64,000 nucleotides of DNA from Homoserinimonas aerilata (GTDB lineage: Bacteria; Actinomycetota; Actinomycetes; Actinomycetales; Microbacteriaceae). The DNA is taken from NCBI RefSeq assembly GCF_006716125.1, contig NZ_VFOM01000004.1, positions 1 to 64,000 of the forward strand, given 5' to 3'. Positions 17,788-33,613 of the stretch are shown piece by piece (positions within the stretch are counted from its first letter, which is position 1; every line of letters begins with the position of its first letter). The position numbers and the translations under genes are program-made. The notes beneath the pieces were generated by a model. That model did no database searches and was not told the DNA's origin. It worked only from the letters and a program-made list of their open reading frames with translations.

Positions 17788-19910
17788 CAGAACTGCCCCG
17801 AATACGCGTCAGCGAAGTTGACACCCTCGCTGGACATGTTCGCGCCCACCGCCGCCACCGACGTGTCAGCCCGCGTCACCAGACGCTTCAGAACCTCGAA
17901 GTCATGCGCCTTCTCGATCGCCGACTCGAACGAGATCTGGCCGCTGTTCACCAGATCAGCCAGATGCTGGTCGAGCGTGTGCATGCCCAGATCGCGACCC
18001 GCCTGCATGGCCGAATGCACCTGATACGTCTTACCCTCACGGATGAGGTTCGCCACAGCGTGCGTCGCCATCAACACCTCCGTCGCCACAACACGGCCAC
18101 GGCCATTCGAGCGCTTCACCAGCGTCTGACAGACGACGCCCTGCAGGGTTGCCGCCAGCTGCGCACGCACCTGAGCCTGCTGGTGCGGCGGATACACGTC
18201 GATGATTCGGTCGATCGTCTGCGGAGCATCCTGAGTGTGAAGCGTCGCAAACACGAGATGGCCGGTCTCAGCCGCCGTCAACGCCACCGAGATCGTCTCC
18301 AGGTCACGAAGCTCACCGACCAGAATCACATCCGGGTCCTGACGCAGCACATGCTTGAGCGCCTGCGCGAAGCTGTGCGTGTCATGCCCCACCTCACGCT
18401 GGTTCACCAGCGACTTGTGGTTCGTGTGCAAGAACTCGATCGGGTCCTCAACCGTCATGATGTGGTCGGTGCGCGTGCGGTTCACCAGATCGATGAGCGC
18501 CGCCAGCGTCGTCGACTTGCCCGAACCCGTCGGACCCGTGATGAGAACGAGGCCACGCGGCAACTTCGCGAAACTCGCGATCGAATCAGGAACGCCCAAC
18601 GCCGCCAGCGGCTTGATCTCCGTCGGAATCAGACGGAACGCCGCACCGATGTTGTGACGCTGCTGATAGAAGTTCACGCGGAAACGCGCATTCTCCGACA
18701 GCGTGTACGCGAAGTCGAACTCGAGCTCCTGCTCGAAGATCTCCTTCTGGCGCTCCGTCAGGATGCTGTACAGCGCCGCCTTGACCTTGTCGGCCGACCA
18801 CGGCGCGGCACCATCGATGGGCTTCAGTGCACCATCGACACGGATCATCGGAGGAGCACCCGCCGAAACATGAAGGTCAGACCCACTCGTCATGAGCACC
18901 CTCTGCAGGGCCTCATCAAGCTCAGGATCGGCGTTGAGATCCGCATCACGCTGCGAACCGAAAATACCGGGGGCGGATGCTGCGGGCTGATCGTGCATCG
19001 CGGGTACCTCCGGCGACAGGGACGAAACCGGCGGGACCGCCGGCACAGGGCCCGGCAGCTCGGACACAGGGACCGGGCCGGGAGAAGAGTCGAGAGGGAC
19101 GTCAGCAGCAGGGGCCTGTGCGGCTGCGGGTGCCACCGGCTGCTGGGCTGCCGGTACTGCAGGAGCCGCGGACGGAACCGGGGCCGGCTGCGGCGGAGCT
19201 GCTGCCGCGGGAACGGGGGCAGGAGTCGGGGCGGCAGGCTGCACGGGTGCGGGCTGCGGCGCCTGCTGTGTTGGCTGAGTCTGCTGCGGCGCCTGCTGCA
19301 CAGGGGCAGGCGCGGCCTGAACCGGAACAGGCTGCTGCTGAACCGGGGCGGCAGGCGCCTGAGCATGCTGCGACTGGGCGGCAGGAACAGGCTGGGCGAC
19401 CGGAACCTGCTGCACGGGCTGAGCGGCCTGCACGGGCTTCTGAACCGGAGCCGCCTGCGTCGGCGCCGGAAGGCTCTGCAGGTACTCCGTCGACGGGGCG
19501 GGAGGCTTCGACTCCGCCTGCGTCGCCGACTCAGTGACCGAAACCTGCACCGGAAGCTGAGCCGGAGCATCCGGAGTCATCGACGACGACGCCGAAGCCG
19601 CACGATCCGACAAAGGCGGAGGCGTCGACGGGAACGACCCCACCGGCGGAGCCGACGGGAACGAGACAGCAGGAGGCGCCGACGCGAACGAACCCGCAGG
19701 AGCCTGCGACGGGAACGTCTCCGCAACAGAAGGCGCAGGCGCAGGCTCGTCGAACTTCGGCTTCAACGACACCGGCTCAGAAACCGCCTGATAGCTGGAA
19801 GGGAGATACCCGGGCGGCTCATAGAGCGGATCCGTGTTCTCCTTCGCCGCACGACGACCGGACGGGGCAGAATCCCCCTGCTCCGTGACGTCGTAAACCG
19901 GCTCATTCAT
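17787..19910 (-). CDS. pilT: PilT-like twitching ATPase with a long low-complexity N-terminal extension
   Basis: Retraction motor ATPase of the pilus. The C-terminal ~385 residues are a complete PilT: SDLHVSAGAPP...RVDG, Walker A GPTGSGKSTT (about residue 460), the Asp box, Walker B DPDVILVGELRDLET, the His box HLVFATLHT, and ANLIREGKTYQ matching the AIRNLIRE retraction motif. The first ~320 residues are Pro/Ala/Gln/Val-rich (QPVQQVPVAQPVPAAQ-like) and predicted disordered; normal PilT is about 345-370 residues in total. The start at 19910 has a GAGGGG ribosome site; an ATG 5 codons upstream is the alternative. It follows pilB by about 110 bp. Confidence 0.93.
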   Translation of the reverse strand: MNEPVYDVTEQGDSAPSGRRAAKENTDPLYEPPGYLPSSYQAVSEPVSLKPKFDEPAPAPSVAETFPSQAPAGSFASAPPAVSFPSAPPVGSFPSTPPPLSDRAASASSSMTPDAPAQLPVQVSVTESATQAESKPPAPSTEYLQSLPAPTQAAPVQKPVQAAQPVQQVPVAQPVPAAQSQHAQAPAAPVQQQPVPVQAAPAPVQQAPQQTQPTQQAPQPAPVQPAAPTPAPVPAAAAPPQPAPVPSAAPAVPAAQQPVAPAAAQAPAADVPLDSSPGPVPVSELPGPVPAVPPVSSLSPEVPAMHDQPAASAPGIFGSQRDADLNADPELDEALQRVLMTSGSDLHVSAGAPPMIRVDGALKPIDGAAPWSADKVKAALYSILTERQKEIFEQELEFDFAYTLSENARFRVNFYQQRHNIGAAFRLIPTEIKPLAALGVPDSIASFAKLPRGLVLITGPTGSGKSTTLAALIDLVNRTRTDHIMTVEDPIEFLHTNHKSLVNQREVGHDTHSFAQALKHVLRQDPDVILVGELRDLETISVALTAAETGHLVFATLHTQDAPQTIDRIIDVYPPHQQAQVRAQLAATLQGVVCQTLVKRSNGRGRVVATEVLMATHAVANLIREGKTYQVHSAMQAGRDLGMHTLDQHLADLVNSGQISFESAIEKAHDFEVLKRLVTRADTSVAAVGANMSSEGVNFADAYSGQF

Positions 19911-20023
19911 GCGATATCCCCTCATTCACTGCATGACAGCTGCGCTGCCCTGAAACTTCCCCCGACGCCCGACACCCCCGTGCCCAGCGTCAACACCGCT
20001 CAGTCATTACACCACTGACGCGG

Positions 20024-21691
20024 CTAGACCACCACCCGAAGGATCTCCTCAACCGAGGTGTACCCCATCAGGGCCTTCGTCCAGCCATCCTGTCGCAGCG
20101 TCGCCATACCCTGCGACACCGCAACCTTCGTGATCTCGATCGTCGACGCACGAGCCACCGCCAGGCGCTCGATCTCCTCGCTCACCATCATCACCTCATG
20201 CAGGGCGATACGGCCACGGTAACCCGTGTTCGAGCAGTGCGTGCAGCCCACCGGGCGGTACAGCAGCGGCGACGGCTTGCTCGGATCAAGATAGAAGCCC
20301 ATGTTCGCAAGGCCCTCGATCGTGCTCTGGTACTGCTCCCTGCACCGCTCGCACAGACGACGCGCAAGACGCTGAGCAACAACACTGTCGAGCGCCGAAC
20401 CCACCAAGAACGGCTCAATGTCCATCTCGATCAGACGAGTGATCGCCGCAGGCGCGCTGTTCGTGTGAAGCGTCGACAACACGAGGTGACCAGTCAGCGA
20501 CGCCTCAATGGCGATCTGCGCCGTCTCCTGGTCACGGATCTCACCAATGAGAACAACATCCGGGTCAGAACGCAGGATGCTGCGCAGCGCCGCCGCAAAC
20601 GTCAGGCCCGCCTTCACATTCACCTGCACCTGGTTGATGCCCGCCATGCGGAACTCCACCGGGTCCTCAACCGTGATCACATTGACCTCGGGCTTCGCCA
20701 CAGCATTCAGCGTCGTGTACAACGTCGTCGACTTACCCGAACCCGTCGGCCCCGTCACCAGGATCATGCCATTCGGCTTCGTGAACGAACGACGGTAATT
20801 GTCGAGATTGTTGTCGAGCATGTTCAGATCGCTCAACGTCAGCGTCGTGCTCGAATTGTCGAGAATACGCATGACGACCTTCTCGCCCCACACCGTGGGA
20901 AGAGTCGCAACACGCAGATCGATCTGGCGGCCACCGTGATTGACCGACAGGCGACCATCCTGAGGCTTGCGGCGCTCAGCGATATCGATGTCACTCATGA
21001 TCTTCAGACGCGAGATGACGCCATTCTGGATCGCCTTCGGCGCCCGCTGCATCTCATGCAGCACACCGTCGATACGGTACCGAACACCCATGTCATGCTG
21101 GCCCGGCTCGATGTGAATATCAGAAGCCTTGTCCTGGATGCCCTGGCTGATCAGCAGGTTCACGAAGCGAACGATAGGCGCATCGTCCTCGCTCGCCTCC
21201 TGCTCGGAGATCGCCAGCTCCTGACCGCTGCTCTCCTCCTCGAGAACAGTCGTCAGCGAGCTGATCTCATTGTCGGCGCGGTGATAGCGGTCAATCGCGG
21301 CCAGAAGATCCTTACGCTCCGCAACAACCAGATTCACCTGCATGCGCACCGCAGCGCGCACATCATCGATCGCGAACACATTGCCCGGGTCGACCACAGC
21401 CAAAGTGATCGTGTTGCCGATGTTCGCAATCGGCAGAACCTCGTGACGGCGACAGATCGCAGCCTGAACAAGCGACACCGCCATCCGGTCAACCGGGTAC
21501 TCAGTCAACTCCACAAACGGGAGACCATGCTGGGCGGCGCGAGCAGAAGCATAATCGGTGGGCGTGATCACGCCATCGTTGACAAGCTGGCGCACCATCT
21601 CGTCATCGCCCTTCCAGCCATCGACAACATTGTCGAGCGCCTCAATGGGCATCACACCACGGATGATCAGAATCTCAGTAAGAGAAGACAA
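20024..21691 (-). CDS. pilB: PilB/GspE-family pilus assembly ATPase
   Basis: Hexameric motor that powers pilus extension. The 555-residue protein has an N-terminal MshEN-like domain (LPFVELTEYPVDRMAVSLVQ, residues about 54-75), a linker, then the ATPase core. Walker A GPTGSGKSTTLYTTLNAV, the Asp box VEDPVEFRMAGINQV, Walker B SDPDVVLIGEIRDQET and the His box HLVLSTLHTN are all present. The tetracysteine zinc site is CERC...CTHC. MshEN domains of this type can bind cyclic di-GMP, but the binding residues were not checked here. It is the first gene of the T4P locus. Confidence 0.95.
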   Translation of the reverse strand: MSSLTEILIIRGVMPIEALDNVVDGWKGDDEMVRQLVNDGVITPTDYASARAAQHGLPFVELTEYPVDRMAVSLVQAAICRRHEVLPIANIGNTITLAVVDPGNVFAIDDVRAAVRMQVNLVVAERKDLLAAIDRYHRADNEISSLTTVLEEESSGQELAISEQEASEDDAPIVRFVNLLISQGIQDKASDIHIEPGQHDMGVRYRIDGVLHEMQRAPKAIQNGVISRLKIMSDIDIAERRKPQDGRLSVNHGGRQIDLRVATLPTVWGEKVVMRILDNSSTTLTLSDLNMLDNNLDNYRRSFTKPNGMILVTGPTGSGKSTTLYTTLNAVAKPEVNVITVEDPVEFRMAGINQVQVNVKAGLTFAAALRSILRSDPDVVLIGEIRDQETAQIAIEASLTGHLVLSTLHTNSAPAAITRLIEMDIEPFLVGSALDSVVAQRLARRLCERCREQYQSTIEGLANMGFYLDPSKPSPLLYRPVGCTHCSNTGYRGRIALHEVMMVSEEIERLAVARASTIEITKVAVSQGMATLRQDGWTKALMGYTSVEEILRVVV

Positions 21692-21864
21692 AATAAGGCC
21701 CCCTGCCTTGTACCGCCCCCGGTAACGCCCAGCACTGTCGGGTCGGGAAGTTCAGTGCCGAACTCAAGCCAAATTACCTTAGGAAACGCCACATTGCCAT
21801 ACTCGCTTCACACGAACATCATCGGTGACACGCCGAAAGGGGGAAATGGGGTTGCTCGGCGGCA

Positions 21865-21975
21865 GGTCTCGAGACTGTCGCCGTAGACGGCGACACCTCG
21901 ACCAGCGGGCGCACGGGAGTGATTCGGGCAGCCGGCGACACCTCGACCAGCGGCAATGCGGGCGTCTCGACCAGG
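21865..21975. repeat. Family-A palindrome followed by two right-arm copies
   Basis: Full element ggtctcgagactgtcgccgt ... gacacctcgaccagcggg at 21865-21908, then right-arm copies at 21933-21953 (cggcgacacctcgaccagcgg) and a degenerate one at 21963-21975. Confidence 0.8.
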
Positions 21976-21989
21976 GGGTTATGCAACGG

Positions 21990-22025
21990 CAAACGGCCCG
22001 CCACCGTGAGGTGACGGGCCGTTTG
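21990..22025 (-). terminator. rpoBC terminator hairpin
   Basis: An 11 bp GC-rich stem (caaacggcccg / cgggccgtttg) extended by an imperfect inner stem, 12 bp after the rpoC stop. Confidence 0.85.
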
Positions 22026-22036
22026 ATGAACGCCTA

Positions 22037-25918
<3,882 letters not shown>

Positions 25919-25963
25919 TTTTTCTCCTAATGCCTAAATCTTGTGCGAGTCGAGAGCTACGGA

Positions 25964-29476
<3,513 letters not shown>

Positions 29477-29651
29477 GGAAATAACCTCCGGTGACCTTCT
29501 CGGTCAATACAGTCGGGCGTTGCCAATTAACGATCTAGATGGATGCGAAGCACTCGCCAGAACCTACATTTGGGTGATCGGGACCGAAGTCCGGATTCGC
29601 ACAGGCCGACCGCAATATGAAGGCAGAGCAATTCTGGGAGCGCAAAGGTCA

Positions 29652-29680
29652 ACTATAGTTCGCGCACCACGCCGTGTCCA
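29652..29680 (-). promoter_or_regulatory. Sigma-70-type rpoB promoter
   Basis: On the minus strand, TGGACA (29675-29680), a 17 bp spacer and TATAGT (29652-29657), a near-consensus housekeeping promoter facing rpoB. Confidence 0.85.
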
Positions 29681-29741
29681 GTCGAAATCTTGACCTCTTT
29701 TGGAAATTCGGCTATAAGCGCGGGGGCGGGGTATACCGGGG

Positions 29742-29827
29742 CGGTCTCGAGACTGTCACCGCAGACGGCGACACCTCGACCAGCGGGGTGTTGCAGTCAC
29801 CGAAAACGGCGACACCTCGACCAGCGG
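29742..29827. repeat. Family-A palindrome plus extra right-arm copy
   Basis: Full element cggtctcgagactgtcaccg ... ggcgacacctcgaccagcgg (29742-29787), then a second right arm (29808-29827). It lies just 5' of the gene at 29855. Confidence 0.8.
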
Positions 29828-29854
29828 CACCGCTGGGCATGGGATGATTCGGGT

Positions 29855-30715
29855 ATGGCCGCACCCGAGCATCCGACGACCGTCCTGCAGCTCAGCGGAT
29901 ACCGCGCCGAGATCATCGAAGAACGATGGATGCCCGGCAGCGTCACCCTCGTCGTCGACGGCACGCCACAGTCCAACGTGAACCTCAACGACCCCTCACA
30001 GCTGTTCTTCGAATACGTGCAACGCATCGGCCACATCATCGACCAGCTGCCCGACGGCCCCATCACCGCAGTGCACCTCGGCGCCGGCGCGCTCACCCTC
30101 CCCCGCTACGTCGAAGCGACCAGACCCGGCTCCCGCCAACAGGTCGTCGAACTCGAAAGCGACCTCGTCGACTTCGTGCGCGACAACATCCCGTGGCCGA
30201 AGAGCGCATCCATCAGAGTGCGGCACGGCGACGCGCGCGCCGTGCTCGAGAAACTGCCCCACGGCCTGCACGGCACCGTAGACCTGCTCATCGTCGACGT
30301 GTTCGGCGGAAGTCGCATCCCCGCCCACGTCACCAGCGTCGAGTTCTACCGCAACGCCGTGCAACTGCTCGCACCCGGCGGCGTCATCGCCGTGAACATC
30401 GCCGACGGGCCCGGACTCGCCTTCGCCCGCGGCCAGGCATCCACCCTGCTCGCCGCAACCGGCGACGTCGCCGCCCTCGCCGAAGCGCAGATCCTCAAAG
30501 GGCGCCGCTTCGGCAACGTCGTACTCGTCGGCTCACAGCAGCCGCTCCCCCTCGAATGGATGCCGCGCCTGCTGGCCGGCGGACCGCATCCGGCCAAGGT
30601 CGTCACCGGGCGCGAACTCCGCGACTGGATCGCCGGCGCGCCCATCGCCACCGACGCCACCGCCATCGCGTCGCCGCCACCCTCGAAGAATGTGTTCCGC
30701 GTCGGACGCGACTGA
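29855..30715 (+). CDS. Spermidine-synthase-like class I methyltransferase-fold protein
   Basis: A 286-residue protein with a Rossmann fold of the PAPT/spermidine synthase type: motif I AVHLGAGALTLPRY (about residue 70), acidic VVELESDLVDFVR, RHGDARAVLEKLP, and LLIVDVFGGSRIP. It lacks a membrane domain. True polyamine activity is uncertain; many actinobacterial homologues are orphan spermidine-synthase-like proteins. The start at ATG 29855 was chosen because the open frame further upstream is translated repeat DNA. Single gene, monocistronic. Confidence 0.8.
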   Translation: MAAPEHPTTVLQLSGYRAEIIEERWMPGSVTLVVDGTPQSNVNLNDPSQLFFEYVQRIGHIIDQLPDGPITAVHLGAGALTLPRYVEATRPGSRQQVVELESDLVDFVRDNIPWPKSASIRVRHGDARAVLEKLPHGLHGTVDLLIVDVFGGSRIPAHVTSVEFYRNAVQLLAPGGVIAVNIADGPGLAFARGQASTLLAATGDVAALAEAQILKGRRFGNVVLVGSQQPLPLEWMPRLLAGGPHPAKVVTGRELRDWIAGAPIATDATAIASPPPSKNVFRVGRD

Positions 30716-31056
30716 CGCATCCGGCCAGCGTGTGTTGCCCGCCGCCCGGCCCCTCGCCCGGCGAGCGTGGTGCGCGAGGGGTCGGAAAGTGCCCTATCTG
30801 CCCGTCTTTCAGGGCACATATCGACCCCTCACCGAACCTTTGAGTCACAGGCCTTTGAGTCACAGGCTCGGGGCGAGAGGGCAGAGAATGCCCCACCCAT
30901 CCTCGGGAAGGGCACGAATTGACCTATCGCGGGAGGCATCCGGCGACAAGACTGATGGGGCAAGATCGGCGGGGAGCGCACGCGCGACCGAGAGAGAGAC
31001 GGAAACCCCGAGCTCCCGCCATTGCCCGAGCCCACCGCGAAGGCAAAGATGAGAGC
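30716..31056. other. Spacer with imperfect palindromes
   Basis: 341 bp without a convincing gene. It holds an imperfect inverted repeat at about 30776-30833 (gaggggtcg..gtgccct and its complement) and a related unit near 30903-30927 (gggcacgaattgacctatcg). Both resemble the gaatcgacc-ctcgcg units at 38774 and 42739. Confidence 0.5.
30776..30833. repeat. Imperfect inverted repeat (family C)
   Basis: Arms gaggggtcg-n4-gtgccct and the matching complement agggcac-n4-cgacccctc, with a spacer of about 17 bases. Probable terminator of the 29855 gene, and related in sequence to other units in the window. Confidence 0.6.
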
Positions 31057-32196
31057 ATGACGATGCGCAGAACCTGGCCGGCGAGCGCCGCAATCATCGC
31101 CGGGCTGCTTCTGAGCGGATGCACGGGGTCCGCCGAAACGCCGGCCACCACAACGACACCGACGACACTCCCGCCCTCCCCCAGCGCAACACCCATCGAA
31201 CAGGTGCAGCCCGCAGGAACCCCGACCGTGCCGGCAAGCGGACTGCGAGCGCCATGGTCAGTCGTGCGACTGCCCGACGGGTCCGCGCTGATCAGCGAAC
31301 GCGACACCGCCATCATCAAAGAACTGACCGACAGCGGCGAACTGCGCGACGCCGGAACCATCGCCGGGGTCACCCCCGGCGGCGAAGGCGGCCTGCTCGG
31401 CATCGAAATGCGCGACGCCGAAGACGGGCTGTGGCTGTACGCCTACTTCACCGCAGCATCCGACAACCGCATCGTACGGATGCAGATCGAAGGCGAAACA
31501 GGCGCGCTTGAACTGGTCGGAGCATCCGTCGTCGTAAGCGGAATCGCGAAAGCCAGAAACCACAACGGCGGACGCATCAAATTCGGCCCCGACGGGATGC
31601 TCTACGCAACCGTCGGCGACGCCGGCAACCCGGCGCTCGCGCAGGACCCGACATCGCTGAACGGAAAAATCCTGCGGATGGCGCCCGACGGCAGCGTGCC
31701 CGACGACAACCCCACCCCCGGATCACTCGTCTACACGCTCGGCCACCGCAACCCTCAAGGCCTCGCATGGGACAGCACCGGGCAACTGTGGGCATCCGAA
31801 TTCGGACAGAACACCTGGGACGAACTCAACATCATCAAAGCAGGCAACAACTACGGATGGCCCACCGTCGAAGGCGCAGGAGGGGTCGCCGGCTTCACCG
31901 ACCCCGCGCACCAATGGTCAACCGCAGAAGCCAGCCCCAGCGGGCTCGCCATCATCAACGACACCCTCTTCATGGCGACACTGCGCGGCCAGACCCTCTG
32001 GGCGATCTATCCCACCGACGGGCGAGCCGACGCCGTCTCCTGGTACAGGACAGAATACGGGCGCCTCCGCGACGCCATCCCCGGACCCGACGGCAGCCTC
32101 TGGGTGCTCACCAACAACACCGACGGCCGCGGAAACCCCGCCCAGGATGACGACAAGCTGATGCAGATACGGCTCACCCCACTGACAGAGGGATAG
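31057..32196 (+). CDS. Lipoprotein PQQ-dependent sugar dehydrogenase-like (soluble aldose dehydrogenase fold)
   Basis: A 379-residue secreted lipoprotein. Signal peptide with lipobox LLLSGC (Cys22), a Thr/Pro-rich linker to about residue 58, then a six-bladed beta-propeller of the GDH-B/YliI type: APWSVVRLPDGSALISERD, PGGEGGLLGIEM, NHNGGRIKFGPDGMLYATVGD, GHRNPQGLAWDSTGQLWASEFGQ. The family oxidises aldoses with PQQ at the cell surface. No PQQ biosynthesis genes are nearby, and cofactor use is inferred from the family. The start at ATG 31057 gives a proper signal peptide. Confidence 0.87.
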   Translation: MTMRRTWPASAAIIAGLLLSGCTGSAETPATTTTPTTLPPSPSATPIEQVQPAGTPTVPASGLRAPWSVVRLPDGSALISERDTAIIKELTDSGELRDAGTIAGVTPGGEGGLLGIEMRDAEDGLWLYAYFTAASDNRIVRMQIEGETGALELVGASVVVSGIAKARNHNGGRIKFGPDGMLYATVGDAGNPALAQDPTSLNGKILRMAPDGSVPDDNPTPGSLVYTLGHRNPQGLAWDSTGQLWASEFGQNTWDELNIIKAGNNYGWPTVEGAGGVAGFTDPAHQWSTAEASPSGLAIINDTLFMATLRGQTLWAIYPTDGRADAVSWYRTEYGRLRDAIPGPDGSLWVLTNNTDGRGNPAQDDDKLMQIRLTPLTEG

Positions 32197-32225
32197 CCTG
32201 AGACGGTAACGGATCGGGGCAGTAC

Positions 32226-32735
32226 GTGAGCATCATCCTGGGCTATGACCCACAGACCCTTCGCGAGAAGGTCGACCTGAAAGCCGCCGGGGCACGCCTC
32301 GACGAACTCGGCGAACTGCGCAACGCAGACGCCGTCAACGAGAAAGTGACGCTGCTGCGCCTCACCGGGCGACTCGACGAAGCCTGGGACATGGCCAACG
32401 CCGCCCTCCGCCAGGCGCGCTTCTCAGGCGACCGCGAAGAGCTCTGCCTCACACGCATCCGCCGCGCCCAAGTGCAGCACTACCTCGGCAAGCTCGACCA
32501 GTCGCTCATCGAGCTGACCTCCTGCGTCGAAGAAGCACGCGCCCACGACTGGTCGGCCACCGAAGCGCTCGCGCTGCTCAACAGGGGCAAAGTCAACTTC
32601 GACCTCGGCGAACTGCAGGCGGCGCTGCTCGACTTCCGCACCGCCGTCACCATCCGGGTGCGCATCGGCGCATCCGCCGACGACGTCGACAGCGCCATGA
32701 TGGCCATCGCGATCGCCGAGTCGTTCCTCGGGTAG
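32226..32735 (+). CDS. Small TPR-repeat protein
   Basis: A 169-residue, all-helical protein with tetratricopeptide-like repeats (ADAVNEKVTLLRLTGRLDEA, LCLTRIRRAQVQHYLGKLDQ, ALALLNRGKVNFDLGELQAA). There is no signal peptide, so it is cytoplasmic. It begins at GTG 32226, 30 bp after the sugar dehydrogenase gene. Function unknown; TPR proteins are usually scaffolds. Confidence 0.8.
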   Translation: MSIILGYDPQTLREKVDLKAAGARLDELGELRNADAVNEKVTLLRLTGRLDEAWDMANAALRQARFSGDREELCLTRIRRAQVQHYLGKLDQSLIELTSCVEEARAHDWSATEALALLNRGKVNFDLGELQAALLDFRTAVTIRVRIGASADDVDSAMMAIAIAESFLG

Positions 32736-32760
32736 AAGGAGTCGGGCCGCGTGCACGGTG

Positions 32761-32802
32761 CTCGGCGCTCGGCGCTCGGCGCTCGGCGCTCGGCGCTCGG
32801 CG
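32761..32802. repeat. Tandem 7-bp repeat (CTCGGCG x6)
   Basis: Six exact copies of ctcggcg, 42 bp, flanked by a seventh degenerate copy. Candidate slipped-strand variable-number locus. Confidence 0.95.
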
Positions 32803-32950
32803 CAGGGTGCTCGACAGGAGAATCTTCGCGACACGCGGGTGACAGCATCCGCACCACGGCGCGGCGCGAAAGATCTCCTGTTGAGCGAGTGAGTGAGTGC
32901 GTGAGTGGCGGATGACGGGGCAGCAGACCACAGGCGCAGTCACGGTCGCA

Positions 32951-32986
32951 GGCACAGGCACAAGCACAGGCACAAGCACAAGCACC
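32951..32986. repeat. Tandem hexamer repeat (RGCACA x6)
   Basis: Six consecutive ggcaca/agcaca units, the last ending in c. Confidence 0.9.
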
Positions 32987-33031
32987 CACAGGATGTGCGG
33001 CACCGTCGGGCGGTCAGAATAAGGTCGAAGC

Positions 33032-33484
33032 ATGGCTGAACTGGCACGAGTGCGCACCTGGGCGAACGCCCTCATCGCGCTGCACCTCGACCCCGCCTGG
33101 AGCTTCGACTTCGACCACGCCAAAACGCGCGCAGGCCTCTGCAACCACACGGAGAAACGCATCACCGTGTCGCGCCACCTCGCAAGCCGCTACGAAGACG
33201 ACGAAATCCACCAGATCCTGCTGCACGAAGTCGCCCACGCCATCGCCGGGGCGAAGGCCGGACACGGGCCGCGCTGGAAGACCGTCGCCGCGGACCTCGG
33301 CTACGAAGGCAAACGACTCCACGACGGATCCATCGCGCACGAACTCGCACCATGGGTCGGCACCTGCCCATCAGGCCACACCCACTACCGCTACCGGCAG
33401 CCGACGCGAGCACTCTCGTGTGGAAAGTGCTCCAAACGCTTCGATGCACGCAACGCCATCGACTGGAAGAAACGGGCGGTTTAA
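33032..33484 (+). CDS. SprT-like zinc metalloprotease-domain protein
   Basis: A 150-residue, SprT-like/WSS1-related protein. Zincin motif HEVAHAIAG (HExxH, about residue 66), with further His residues (HGPRWK) downstream that can complete the site. The C-terminal zinc ribbon has CPSGHTHYRYR...CGKCSKRF. Eukaryotic Spartan relatives degrade DNA-protein crosslinks; the bacterial role is unproven. It is a single gene with a family-A repeat directly downstream. Confidence 0.88.
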   Translation: MAELARVRTWANALIALHLDPAWSFDFDHAKTRAGLCNHTEKRITVSRHLASRYEDDEIHQILLHEVAHAIAGAKAGHGPRWKTVAADLGYEGKRLHDGSIAHELAPWVGTCPSGHTHYRYRQPTRALSCGKCSKRFDARNAIDWKKRAV

Positions 33485-33495
33485 GAGGGAAGGAG

Positions 33496-33552
33496 AGTTG
33501 TTGAGCGGGGCTGGTTTCGAGACTGTCTCGTTCCTCGGCACCTCAACCAGCA
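33496..33552. repeat. Family-A palindrome (Phe-type variant)
   Basis: gagttgttgagcggggctgg ... tttcgagactg ... cacctcaaccagc. Nearly identical over about 55 bp to the element at 38097. Confidence 0.9.
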
Positions 33553-33613
33553 GGTTGGGACGTTTCTAGATACTCCTTCCTTTCCCCCCTCGACCAGGGG
33601 TGACCAGCGGGGA

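Larger units (their letters stand above)
21692..22036. other. Spacer between rpoC and pilB
   Basis: 345 bp with no gene. It contains the rpoBC terminator (21990-22025), a cluster of family-A repeats (21865-21975), and presumably the pilB promoter in 21700-21830. No clear promoter hexamers were identified. Confidence 0.6.
29477..29854. other. rpoB promoter region and repeats
   Basis: 378 bp between divergent rpoB and the spermidine-synthase-like gene. It contains the rpoB promoter (29652-29680), about 175 nt of rpoB leader, and family-A repeats (29742-29827) directly upstream of the plus-strand gene. Confidence 0.7.
32736..33031. other. Low-complexity spacer with three short tandem repeats
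   Basis: 296 bp non-coding: a 7-bp repeat (32761-32802), GAGT repeats near 32883-32907, and a RGCACA hexamer repeat (32951-32986). No gene seen. Confidence 0.7.

Noticed and set aside
17904..20018. 704-codon Arg-rich plus-strand open frame
   Set aside because: Antisense shadow of pilT, made arginine/leucine-rich by its Pro/Ala-rich coding strand.
29690..29854. 55-codon N-terminal extension of the spermidine-synthase-like gene
   Set aside because: It translates family-A repeat DNA; the conserved protein begins at ATG 29855.
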